Below the pieces are notes generated by a model. That model was not told the DNA's origin. It made no database searches and worked only from the letters and a program-made list of their open reading frames with translations. This document shows positions 12,843 through 19,794 of a DNA stretch of 20,733 nucleotides, piece after piece (position 1 is the stretch's first letter; each line of letters opens with the position of its first letter). Source of the stretch: Porphyromonadaceae bacterium UBA7572 (GTDB lineage: Bacteria > Bacteroidota > Bacteroidia > Bacteroidales > Muribaculaceae); contig DLLC01000006.1 in NCBI GenBank assembly GCA_002476625.1, positions 1 to 20,733 of the forward strand. Direction: 5' to 3'. A program made the translations under genes and the position numbers.

Positions 12843-13206
12843 ATGAAACATTCAAAATTTAGCATCGCAGCATTGTTTTGCTGCGTGATGCTTCCATTAG
12901 CATCTTTTGCTCAACTCACAGTACAAGAAACAGGTAAAGTGGAAATCGGCCAGGAACAGAGTTTGGCCTCCGTTTCCACCGACAAGCAGGACACCGTAAC
13001 CACACTAAAACTCTATGGCACAGGCGTGAACGGAGCGAACTCCCGCATCTCATTCGGCAACGCCACTTCGCTGGACGACCTTAACGTGATGATTGGCGAA
13101 CTACCAGGCGGAATTCCAGCTTGAAGCAAGCGGAAAAACCATCTTGCATAGCGGCTTCAAAGTGGAAAATGGCGCGAAATTCAGCGTGATTAAGGGTGTA
13201 TTTTAA
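12843..13206 (+). pseudogene. Small secreted Bacteroidetes protein, frameshifted
   Basis: The start MKHSKFSIAALFCCVMLPLASFAQ is a good signal peptide (1-23) behind a good promoter. The first frame stays open for 93 residues and stops at 13124. Near 13100-13111 the coding signal moves to the +1 frame, which reads NYQAEFQLEASGKTILHSGF and then KVENGAKFSV to a TAA at 13204-13206. That tail matches the ILHSGF...V..GA.F.V ending common in Bacteroidetes secreted and surface proteins. The intact product would be about 120 residues. No slippery run is visible at the junction, so a real or sequencing indel is likelier than programmed frameshifting. Function unknown; its divergent LuxR neighbour may regulate it. 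Confidence 0.65.
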
Positions 13207-13211
13207 TATTC

Positions 13212-13229
13212 TTTCTCTGTAGAGAGAAA
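13212..13229 (+). terminator. Weak hairpin after the frameshifted gene
   Basis: TTTCTCT (13212-13218) and AGAGAAA (13223-13229) form a 7-bp AT-rich stem with a 4-nt loop, followed by more A and, 16 nt on, by a T run. It is not a canonical terminator, but it lies just past the stop at 13206. Confidence 0.3.
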
Positions 13230-13268
13230 AAAAAACTCTAAATTATGTTTTTTTACTGCTAAATTGTA

Positions 13269-13276
13269 TAATTTTG
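13269..13276 (+). promoter_or_regulatory. -7 box of the LRR surface protein gene
   Basis: TAATTTTG matches TAnnTTTG and would give a leader of about 44 nt before the ATG at 13325. The leader is very AT-rich and shows no Shine-Dalgarno sequence. Confidence 0.5.
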
Positions 13277-13324
13277 GATGACAGATTTAATTCAAATCAA
13301 ATATATAACTAATACATAATTATT

Positions 13325-14584
13325 ATGAAGAGGATATTTTTAAGGACATGTTCGTGCGTGGCGATGCTTGCCGCGGCAGCTTTTAATACGGCTTCTGCAG
13401 CCCCTTGGGATGACGAGTCGGTGGTTTTCGACGGTCTTCACTACACAATAGACAGCGTCAACAATACAGCCACCTGTACTTATGCAATACTCCCGCGAAT
13501 TCGCACTGGTGTGTGTAAACGAGCGCCCTACACACACGACTACTACTACTCTGAGCCCTACTATGAAAAAAGCGAAAATTATGAGCATTTGGGGGCTCTT
13601 GTGGTGCCCGACTCCGTGGACAAGTTTGAAGTGGATAAAATTGGCTTCTATGCATTCCACAACAGCGGCATCACAAGTGTGACGATAGGAAAAAACGTGA
13701 AGACCCTTGATGAAGGTGCCTTTATCTGCAACGATCAGCTCGCCTCCATCAAATGGGGTGCCGCACTCACTAATATTAATCCCATGGCGTTCTACGGATG
13801 CAAAGCGCTGACCAAGGTTTCTCTACCAGATGCCGTGAAGAAAGCCGAATTTGCATGCTTCGGCGGGTGCGACAATCTCACGGAATTCTCCACTGGAAAT
13901 GGCCTTGAGAGTGTAAGTAGCGGCATGTTTGAATTATGTGGCAACCTCTCCACGCTGAACATAGGCAATTCGGTAAGAGACATTGATCCAAGTGCTTTTT
14001 GGGGATGCGAGGCTCTCCACGACATCAACATTGCCCCCTCAAACAAGCATTTCACCTTCACCGACGGCCTCTTGATCAACAACGACAGCAAAAGCCTCAT
14101 TTTCTTTACCACCGGGAAAGACACTTGCAGCATTCCCGACGGAATTGAGAAAGTGGAGAATGGAGCACTCTGCTTCAACGATGATATACGCAGCCTCACC
14201 ATTCCGGCAAGCGTGACCTATTTCGGATATAACTCGGTGGCGGAAAACGACAACCTCACAGCCATACACTGTAAGGCCGCCACTCCTGCTAAAATAGAGG
14301 AAAAAGTGAATGTTTTCCACAATGTGACGGATCACTGCACGCTGTATGTGCCGGCTGGGGCGGTCGAGAGCTACAGGGCGGCTCCCGTGTGGAAAGACTT
14401 TAAGGAAATTAAGGAAGAGGTGGCAAGCGGCATTACCGACATTGCCGTGAGCGGCATAGGCACCAACACCGACCGCAATGTGTACGCCCCAGACGGACGC
14501 ATCGTGCGCCAGAACGCCACCTCACTCGAAGGCCTCGGCAAGGGCATCTACATCTACCAAGGACAAAAGCATATCGTGAAATAA
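13325..14584 (+). CDS. BspA-like leucine-rich repeat surface protein
   Basis: BspA-type LRR_5 proteins are surface-exposed or secreted and often bind host or bacterial partners. The 419-residue product has a signal peptide (1-25, cleavage near ASA before AP), then LRR_5 repeats over about 105-355 with recurring patterns such as IGFYAFHNSGITSVTIGKNV, INPMAFYGCKALTKVSLPDA and IDPSAFWGCEALHDINI, and the closing motif CTLYVPAGAVESYRAAPVW (338-356) typical of these proteins. The C-terminal 50 residues (NVYAPDGRIVRQ...GKGIYIYQGQKHIVK) resemble the short C-terminal module of many Prevotella secreted proteins, probably a type IX-type sorting signal (inference). It has its own promoter and stands alone. 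Confidence 0.9.
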   Translation: MKRIFLRTCSCVAMLAAAAFNTASAAPWDDESVVFDGLHYTIDSVNNTATCTYAILPRIRTGVCKRAPYTHDYYYSEPYYEKSENYEHLGALVVPDSVDKFEVDKIGFYAFHNSGITSVTIGKNVKTLDEGAFICNDQLASIKWGAALTNINPMAFYGCKALTKVSLPDAVKKAEFACFGGCDNLTEFSTGNGLESVSSGMFELCGNLSTLNIGNSVRDIDPSAFWGCEALHDINIAPSNKHFTFTDGLLINNDSKSLIFFTTGKDTCSIPDGIEKVENGALCFNDDIRSLTIPASVTYFGYNSVAENDNLTAIHCKAATPAKIEEKVNVFHNVTDHCTLYVPAGAVESYRAAPVWKDFKEIKEEVASGITDIAVSGIGTNTDRNVYAPDGRIVRQNATSLEGLGKGIYIYQGQKHIVK

Positions 14585-14666
14585 ACACTGTGTTTTTACA
14601 GACAAGCAGAGCTGACGATTTGTGATTATTGTTTCATTATAAAAATTAGAAAGTTAAGATAAGCAC

Positions 14667-14719
14667 TCGTGCCAGTATGTGGTGGAAAACAGAACGCCAC
14701 ATACAGGCACGAACTGTTT
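14667..14719 (+). terminator. Two-stem hairpin after the LRR gene, probable terminator
   Basis: TCGTGCC (14667-14673) pairs with GGCACGA (14706-14712), and inside it TATGTGG (14676-14682) pairs with CCACATA (14697-14703), separated by a 2+2 internal loop. TTTT follows at 14716-14719. It lies 83 bp past the LRR stop. The rest of the 241-bp gap holds only the promoter of the next gene. Confidence 0.5.
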
Positions 14720-14779
14720 TAAGCGGAATACTTCTTTTTCACCGTGAGAGCAGCGAGAACACTAACCTCCGTTTTGGCA

Positions 14780-14811
14780 TTGACAGAAAGGCACGGCACA
14801 GCCTACCTTCG
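14780..14811 (+). promoter_or_regulatory. Possible promoter of the gene at 14826
   Basis: TTGA (14780-14783) and TACCTTCG (14804-14811) are 20 bp apart; the latter differs from TAnnTTTG at one position. The leader would be about 10 nt. Confidence 0.4.
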
Positions 14812-14825
14812 CACGAAAAAAAGCT

Positions 14826-15398
14826 ATGGAAAATACCTCACAATTTATGCACCTCAGCGAAAATGAAATGCTGAACTTATGGAAAACGGTGATGCACCTG
14901 CAGCCTGTGCACCGCGACTGCACTATTGAGCGCACCGACGGCATCGACGTGGACGAATTGCTGCTCTTGCACATTCGCCAGTGGTATGCCACGCTGCTCC
15001 AGTCGGCCTCTACATGTGTAGTGCCCGTGCTCGATGTGAAAAGTGCGCTCACCGATGTGACGGTGGCAAGCAATGGCGTGGTCACAGTGGCTGTGCCGCC
15101 ACAATGCGTGCGACCCGTGGAGTGGAAACTCTCGGCATGGGACAAAAGCGTGACGCTGTTTCTCCAGCCCAGCGCACCAGAGGCTGCCTATCTGCACAGT
15201 GAATGGACCCGCCCGGGCGCCTGCGACCCCGCCGCCGTGGACTACGGCGACCGAATTCTGCTCTTCACGCTGCCAGAAGGCACACAGCCCACGTTCGACA
15301 TGGCTCGCTGCGTGGTGCGTCCCGCCGACGGCACCTACTCCTTCCATCGCTCGGCGCTCGCCACGATACCGGTGTGGAGCGCCACACGTGTGCTATGA
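14826..15398 (+). CDS. Conserved-looking protein of unknown function
   Basis: I do not recognise this 190-residue protein. It has no signal peptide or membrane segment, so it is probably cytosolic. The N-terminal half is helical and begins MENTSQFMHLSENEMLNLW, with a Leu-rich segment VDELLLLHIRQWYATLLQS (42-60). The second half is beta-rich, with Val/Ala/Pro-rich stretches and four spread Cys (64, 94, 133, 162) that form no CxxC motif. The GC-rich codon use matches the neighbouring SpoU and kinase genes, which supports real coding. It has a plausible promoter just upstream and ends 85 bp before the SpoU gene. No function is proposed. Confidence 0.7.
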   Translation: MENTSQFMHLSENEMLNLWKTVMHLQPVHRDCTIERTDGIDVDELLLLHIRQWYATLLQSASTCVVPVLDVKSALTDVTVASNGVVTVAVPPQCVRPVEWKLSAWDKSVTLFLQPSAPEAAYLHSEWTRPGACDPAAVDYGDRILLFTLPEGTQPTFDMARCVVRPADGTYSFHRSALATIPVWSATRVL

Positions 15399-15432
15399 CG
15401 CTTCCACCACAGAAATAGCCGCGGTGTGAATT

Positions 15433-15449
15433 TTTGAAAAATTTTCAAA
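15433..15449. promoter_or_regulatory. TTTGAAAA dyad upstream of the SpoU gene
   Basis: TTTGAAAA (15433-15440), one A, then TTTTCAAA (15442-15449) is a perfect 8-bp inverted repeat with a 1-bp centre. It ends 21 bp before the -7 box at 15471, so it covers the -33 region. It has no GC stem, so it is more likely a protein-binding site than a terminator. Confidence 0.4.
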
Positions 15450-15470
15450 CGCCTTCTTAAAGATAATCAC

Positions 15471-15478
15471 TAACTTTG
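15471..15478 (+). promoter_or_regulatory. -7 box of the SpoU gene, giving a near-leaderless mRNA
   Basis: TAACTTTG is a perfect match and ends 5 nt before the ATG at 15484, so transcription should start at or within 1-2 nt of the start codon. Confidence 0.6.
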
Positions 15479-15483
15479 CCCCC

Positions 15484-16014
15484 ATGAAGAAAAAAAGTAT
15501 GCTCGAACTGGGGCGAATCACCACCGAGGAGTTTAAAAGCGTGGCGAAAATCCCTGTGGCCGTCGTGCTCGACGACGTGCGCAGCGAAATGAACATTGGC
15601 AGTGTGATGCGCACCGCCGACGCCTTTGTGATCAACCACATCGCCCTCTGCGGCATCAGCGCCACCCCGCCATCAGCCGAAATCCACAAAACTGCATTAG
15701 GAGCGGAAGATAGCGTGGAATGGGCGCATTACCCCACCGTGATGCACGCCGTGGAGCACCTGCGCGGCTTGGGCTACAAGATTTGCGCCATAGAACAGGT
15801 GCACGGCAGCGTGAGCCTGGAGCGATTTACCGTAAAGCCCGGCGAGAAGTATGCCATCATCTTCGGCAATGAGGTGAAGGGCGTGAGCCAGGAGGCGGTA
15901 GATGCAAGCGACTGCTGCATCGAGATTCCGCAGTGCGGCACCAAGCACAGCCTCAACATCGCCAACACCGCCGCCATAGTGATGTGGCATTTCTTCAGCC
16001 AGATAAAGCTATGA
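15484..16014 (+). CDS. SpoU/TrmH family RNA 2'-O-methyltransferase
   Basis: SPOUT-fold methyltransferases of this family transfer a methyl group from S-adenosylmethionine to ribose 2'-OH in tRNA or rRNA. The 176-residue protein has the three family motifs: NIGSVMRTADAF (37-48), AIIFGNEVKGVS (124-135) and IEIPQCGTKHSLNIANTAAIVMW (146-168), which form the trefoil knot. It is short and lacks the N-terminal substrate-binding domain of RlmB-type enzymes, so it resembles minimal TrmH-like members; the target nucleotide is not clear. The -7 box lies directly before the ATG. The sensor kinase gene follows after 36 bp and has its own -7 box. Confidence 0.92.
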   Translation: MKKKSMLELGRITTEEFKSVAKIPVAVVLDDVRSEMNIGSVMRTADAFVINHIALCGISATPPSAEIHKTALGAEDSVEWAHYPTVMHAVEHLRGLGYKICAIEQVHGSVSLERFTVKPGEKYAIIFGNEVKGVSQEAVDASDCCIEIPQCGTKHSLNIANTAAIVMWHFFSQIKL

Positions 16015-16033
16015 GAAAGTGGTGATTTTTCTG

Positions 16034-16041
16034 TAACTTTG
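16034..16041 (+). promoter_or_regulatory. -7 box of the sensor kinase gene
   Basis: TAACTTTG matches exactly and ends 9 nt before the ATG at 16051. A TTG start at 16039 is excluded because it lies inside this box. The leader would be about 5 nt. Confidence 0.5.
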
Positions 16042-16050
16042 TATGTGGCT

Positions 16051-17316
16051 ATGAACCTACGCAACGTATACGACTCTCGACAAATATGGAAAACAGCATT
16101 AGTGGCTGTGTCGCTGGTGCTGGCGGGAGCCTTTCTCTGGATTTCCAACAATCTGGTGAAAGACCTTGCCAAGCAGGAGCGCGACCGTATGGAGATCTGG
16201 GCCGACGCCACCAAGGAGCTTGCCTCGATGAGCGGTGAGCCTGTCTCCGACTCCACCATGGCGATGCCTGCCGACATCGACTTCCTTTTCAGCATCATCG
16301 AGCGTAACCACAACATTCCGGTGCTGCTCGTGGATGACCACGACCAGATTCTGCAATACCGCAACTTCAACCTGCCGGAGCCCATCGACAGCCTCAACCC
16401 GATGGCGCTCTCACAAGCCAACGAGCAATACTTGGAGAAGAAACTTGTGAACTTGAAAAAGTCGTCCAACAAAATCGACATAAAAATAGACCAAAGCACC
16501 ACACAGCATCTCTACTATGAGGACAGCGATGTGCTGCGCCGCCTTGCCTACTACCCCTACATACAGCTGGCTGTGCTACTGCTGCTGCTGGGCATCGCCT
16601 ACTTCGCCCTCATCAGCGTGAAAAAGGCCGAGCAAAACAAGGTGTGGGTGGGGCTGTCGAAAGAAACCGCACACCAGCTTGGCACGCCCATATCATCACT
16701 GATGGCGTGGACACAGCTGCTCGCATCAATGGGCGTGGACAAGAGCATAGTGGCCGACATGGACAAGGACGTGAGCCGGCTCTCGAAAATAGCCGACCGC
16801 TTCTCGAAAATAGGATCCATGCCCGAAAAAGAACTGGAATTTATCAACGAGGCTGTAAGCACCTCACTTGAATACATGAGCAAGCGCATACCCAAACGGG
16901 TGCGACTCTCACTGCACCTTGCCGACGAGGAAAACTGTGGCGTGATGCTCTGCCAGTCGCTATTTGAGTGGGTGATGGAGAATCTGACCAAGAACGCCGT
17001 GGACGCTATGGGGGGCGAGGGCAGCATCGACATCAGCGTTAAGAGCCGTGGCCTTCAGTGTGCCACCATCCTGGTGAGCGACACCGGCAAGGGAATTCCC
17101 CGTAGTCGCTTCAAGACGGTGTTCAACCCCGGCTACACCACCAAAAAACGCGGCTGGGGACTCGGCCTCACCTTAGTGAAGCGAATCATTGAAGAATATC
17201 ACGACGGCAAAATCTTCGTCAAGGAATCGGAAGTGGGAAAAGGCACCACCTTCTGCATCGAAATCCCCATCGTGAACGGTAACCAACCACAAAACAAATC
17301 CACACGCAAAATATGA
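16051..17316 (+). CDS. Membrane sensor histidine kinase
   Basis: The 421-residue protein has transmembrane segments at about 14-32 and 169-189 with a sensing region of about 135 residues between them on the periplasmic side, followed by a HisKA/HATPase_c kinase core in the cytosol. The H-box is KETAHQLGTPISSL (phospho-acceptor His208). The N-box is ENLTKNAVDAM (310-320), G1 is DTGKGIP (344-350), and G2 is RGWGLGLTLVKRIIEEYHDG (367-386), with Trp in place of the more usual Met or Thr. No response regulator gene is near, so it is an orphan kinase. Its stop overlaps the start of the metallohydrolase gene (ATGA), implying translational coupling. The signal sensed is unknown. Confidence 0.93.
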   Translation: MNLRNVYDSRQIWKTALVAVSLVLAGAFLWISNNLVKDLAKQERDRMEIWADATKELASMSGEPVSDSTMAMPADIDFLFSIIERNHNIPVLLVDDHDQILQYRNFNLPEPIDSLNPMALSQANEQYLEKKLVNLKKSSNKIDIKIDQSTTQHLYYEDSDVLRRLAYYPYIQLAVLLLLLGIAYFALISVKKAEQNKVWVGLSKETAHQLGTPISSLMAWTQLLASMGVDKSIVADMDKDVSRLSKIADRFSKIGSMPEKELEFINEAVSTSLEYMSKRIPKRVRLSLHLADEENCGVMLCQSLFEWVMENLTKNAVDAMGGEGSIDISVKSRGLQCATILVSDTGKGIPRSRFKTVFNPGYTTKKRGWGLGLTLVKRIIEEYHDGKIFVKESEVGKGTTFCIEIPIVNGNQPQNKSTRKI

Positions 17317-18134
17317 GCACTACACAGCAAACTTCCTCTATCACTTTTCTCGGCACCGGCAACGCCATGTGCACCCGCTGCTACAACACCTGTTTCTATA
17401 TCCGCTCGAAGGCGGGCTCTATGCTGGTTGACGCCGGTGGTGGCAACGGCATATTCCGTCAGCTCTACAAGGCGCGTATCCCCTACGAGGAAATCCGACA
17501 CATTTTCGTGACACATGTCCACACCGACCATATTCTGGGCGTGATTTGGCTCATACGCAAAATTTCACCGCTCATACACAAGGGCAAGCACGCCGGAAAA
17601 CTGATGATCTACTGCAACAGCGAGGTGCGCCACGCCATCACCACCATTTGCAAGCTACTCATCCCCGGTAAAATTCAGCGCGCCATAGGCGAGAGCATCA
17701 TTCTGAAGGAAGTGACCGACGGCGAGGAAATCATGGTCGACGACATGAGGCTCACCTGCTTCGATCTGCGCTCCACCAAGGCGATGCAGTTCGGCTTTCA
17801 TCTGGAGATGCCCGGCGGTGAGCGCGTGGTGTGCCTCGGCGACGAGCCCTACTATCCACACGAGGAAAAATATGTGCGCGGCTGCGACTGGCTGCTCTGC
17901 GAGGCATTCTGCCTGTATAAGGACCGTGAGCAGTTCCGCCCCTACGAAAAGCACCACAGCACCGCACTCGACGCCGGACAAACGGCGCAGGAGCTGGGCG
18001 TGAAGCACCTCGTGCTCTACCATACCGAAGACACCAGCCTTGCCACACGCAAGGCGGCCTACACGGCAGAGGCAAGTGTACATTTCAAGGGAGCGGCCTA
18101 CTGCCCCGACGACCTCGAGACCATCGCCCTGTGA
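17313..18134 (+). CDS. RNase Z-like metallo-beta-lactamase fold hydrolase
   Basis: The 273-residue protein has the zinc motif HVHTDH (His68, His70, Asp72, His73), an aspartate in LGDEPY (Asp177) and a C-terminal LYHTED histidine (His237), plus EAFCLYKD...KHHST (197-216). This is the layout of RNase Z/ElaC and related phosphodiesterases. It lacks a long exosite insert; the region 85-130 (LIHKGKHAGKLMIY...LLIPGKIQ) takes its place. It may process tRNA 3' ends or hydrolyse another phosphodiester, and the sequence does not decide. It overlaps the kinase gene by 4 bp and converges with the AAA_14 gene across 23 bp. Confidence 0.88.
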   Translation: MSTTQQTSSITFLGTGNAMCTRCYNTCFYIRSKAGSMLVDAGGGNGIFRQLYKARIPYEEIRHIFVTHVHTDHILGVIWLIRKISPLIHKGKHAGKLMIYCNSEVRHAITTICKLLIPGKIQRAIGESIILKEVTDGEEIMVDDMRLTCFDLRSTKAMQFGFHLEMPGGERVVCLGDEPYYPHEEKYVRGCDWLLCEAFCLYKDREQFRPYEKHHSTALDAGQTAQELGVKHLVLYHTEDTSLATRKAAYTAEASVHFKGAAYCPDDLETIAL

Positions 18135-18157
18135 CCCACTTTTTAGAGGAGGAAAAG

Positions 18158-19489
18158 CTATAGCTGCGTGAGCAAAAACGCCATATAATGTGGGAGCGTG
18201 AGCGTGTTGGCATTTCTCCCTATATTATAGTCGCCCAGTTTTATACCGCTTTCCACATGGTATTTCTCAGGGTGATTAAGCAAAGTCTTTAACGACTTAG
18301 CATTGCCATTTTTAGCCTTGCATTCAATTGGGGTAGATTTTCCTTTATAGCGAATGAAGAAGTCTATTTCAATACTGTCGTTCTTTTGAAAATAGTAAAG
18401 TCGTCTTCCCATTTTTCCAAAAATATCGGCAAGTGCATTTTCATATATCGCCCCCTTGAAACCATATAAGTCACCATTTATAATATCAAACTGCGTTCCA
18501 TCATCGAGCATACTGACAAACAAACCAGTATCAGCCATATATACTTTAAAACAGTTTTGAATGGCATTTCCACTGAACGGCAGTTCAGGAATATTAAGAT
18601 TGTGGCATCGACGCACAATACCCGCATCCTCAACCCACTGCAAGCTACCCTGATAGTCTTTGCTTCTACCACCCTTTCTTACCAAAGCATAAGTGAATTT
18701 TTTATTGTCGCGGCCCAATTGCCGAGGTATTGATTCAAAACATTCACGAATATGTGGCTTATCGGCAGGAAGCGCATACTTTACCATATCGGCTTTATAC
18801 TCATCAAGAATTTGCCGCTGAACCCTTACGGTCTGGTTGGTGTCGCGAGTTTCGAGAAATGTCTTTACAGCTTCTGGCATACCGCCCACTATGATGTACT
18901 GAAGAAATAATTCTCTCATACGGTAGTGGATAGCATCAGGTACAGGTGTTTCAGACACTATACAGGCCGACAGCATATTAAATACAGGCTCTTTTATACC
19001 ATTGGCCCACAACCACTCCTCGAAATCCATAGGATACATGTCGATAATATCTTCAAACCCCACAGGAATTGACGCTTCCTCCTGTTCGTTGTCGTCTATT
19101 TTATATCCATTCACGCCCAGCAGCGACCCTGTGCAAATCACATCATAACGTCCGTCGAGCTTGAAAAACTTAAGTGAAGACCTCGCTTTTGCACAATCTT
19201 GTATCTCGTCAAAAATGAGACAGGTTTTATAGGGAACAAAAACAGCGTCAGGAATGGCAGCGGAGATGGCAATGGTGATATAATCAACATTCAAGTTGCT
19301 ACTGAAGATAGATTTCAATTGTGGCTGTTGGTGAAAGTCAATATATATAACATGTTTGTAGTGCGCTTTTGCAAAGTTGAGCACAGAGCTTGTTTTTCCA
19401 CACTGGCGCACACCTTTCACTACCAAAGGTTTTCTGTTTTTTGACTTCTTCCAGGTCTGGAAATATAACTCTATTTTTCGTTTATACAT
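18158..19489 (-). CDS. AAA_14/DUF4143 family ATPase
   Basis: These ATP-binding proteins combine an AAA-type ATPase with a C-terminal DUF4143 domain; they are abundant, often duplicated and of uncertain role. The 443-residue product has Walker A GVRQCGKT (26-33), Walker B LIFDEIQ (91-97), sensor-like CTGSLLG (119-125), the GGMPEAV motif (202-208) linking to DUF4143 (about 200-400), and a PD-(D/E)xK-like set Asp376, Glu389 and Lys391 in IEIDFF...PIECKAK. That set suggests a nuclease fold (inference). The gene is AT-rich compared with its neighbours, ends in TAG and lies next to 33-bp tandem repeats, which fits a laterally acquired unit. No convincing promoter box was found. Confidence 0.9.
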   Translation of the reverse strand: MYKRKIELYFQTWKKSKNRKPLVVKGVRQCGKTSSVLNFAKAHYKHVIYIDFHQQPQLKSIFSSNLNVDYITIAISAAIPDAVFVPYKTCLIFDEIQDCAKARSSLKFFKLDGRYDVICTGSLLGVNGYKIDDNEQEEASIPVGFEDIIDMYPMDFEEWLWANGIKEPVFNMLSACIVSETPVPDAIHYRMRELFLQYIIVGGMPEAVKTFLETRDTNQTVRVQRQILDEYKADMVKYALPADKPHIRECFESIPRQLGRDNKKFTYALVRKGGRSKDYQGSLQWVEDAGIVRRCHNLNIPELPFSGNAIQNCFKVYMADTGLFVSMLDDGTQFDIINGDLYGFKGAIYENALADIFGKMGRRLYYFQKNDSIEIDFFIRYKGKSTPIECKAKNGNAKSLKTLLNHPEKYHVESGIKLGDYNIGRNANTLTLPHYMAFLLTQL

Positions 19490-19525
19490 AACTTATTGTA
19501 TATAATAATTATAACTGTATATTAC

Positions 19526-19614
19526 ACACTTTTACGGGTCACTTTTTGGCGATTCAATACACTTTTACGGGCCACTTTTTGGCGATTCAATACACTTTTA
19601 CGGGCCACTTTTTG
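19526..19614. repeat. 33-bp tandem repeat, 2.7 copies
   Basis: The unit begins ACACTTTTACGGG and ends GGCGATTCAAT. Copies lie at 19526-19558, 19559-19591 and, partial, 19592-19614. Copies 1 and 2 differ at a single base (GGGTC against GGGCC). There is no spacer between copies, so it is not a CRISPR. The array lies 37 bp upstream of the AAA_14 gene start. It may be the multiple terminal repeats of a decayed insertion sequence or a protein-binding array; no transposase is present. Confidence 0.75.
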
Positions 19615-19714
19615 CAAAATTATATTTTTTGCCAGTAATTATAAAAAAATTTGAGGTTAAAATTGTGGCACAAAAATGGTCTTACTTTGTGTGGATGTGC
19701 ATTCCTCCTCTATA

Positions 19715-19772
19715 ATACAGAAAGGGTGCGATATTATAGAAAATATCGCACCCTCCGTCAGTTATTCTGTAT
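19715..19772 (-). terminator. Terminator-like hairpin after metG
   Basis: AGGGTGCGATATT (19723-19735) and AATATCGCACCCT (19742-19754) form a perfect 13-bp stem with a 6-nt loop. An outer pair ATACAGAA (19715-19722) and TTCTGTAT (19765-19772) extends it past a 10-nt bulge. It lies 40 bp past the metG stop. On the minus strand the short stem is followed by TTTCTGTATTAT, a weak T-tract. Confidence 0.65.
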
Positions 19773-19794
19773 ATTTTATATAGTGCCCGTGAGC

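Larger units (their letters stand above)
19490..19794. other. Intergenic region between the AAA_14 gene and metG
   Basis: This 305-bp AT-rich stretch holds no gene. It contains the 33-bp tandem repeats (19526-19614), an AT-rich spacer, and a long hairpin next to the metG 3' end (19715-19772). Confidence 0.7.

Noticed and set aside
16039..16050. TTG start four codons upstream of the kinase ATG
   Set aside because: It lies inside the predicted -7 box TAACTTTG, so it would not be transcribed.
18136..18144. CCACTTTTT on the left of the AAA_14 gene as a partner end of the 33-bp repeats
   Set aside because: Only 9 bp match, in direct rather than inverted orientation; likely chance.
19526..19614. 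CRISPR array
   Set aside because: The 33-bp units are directly adjacent, with no spacers and no cas genes.
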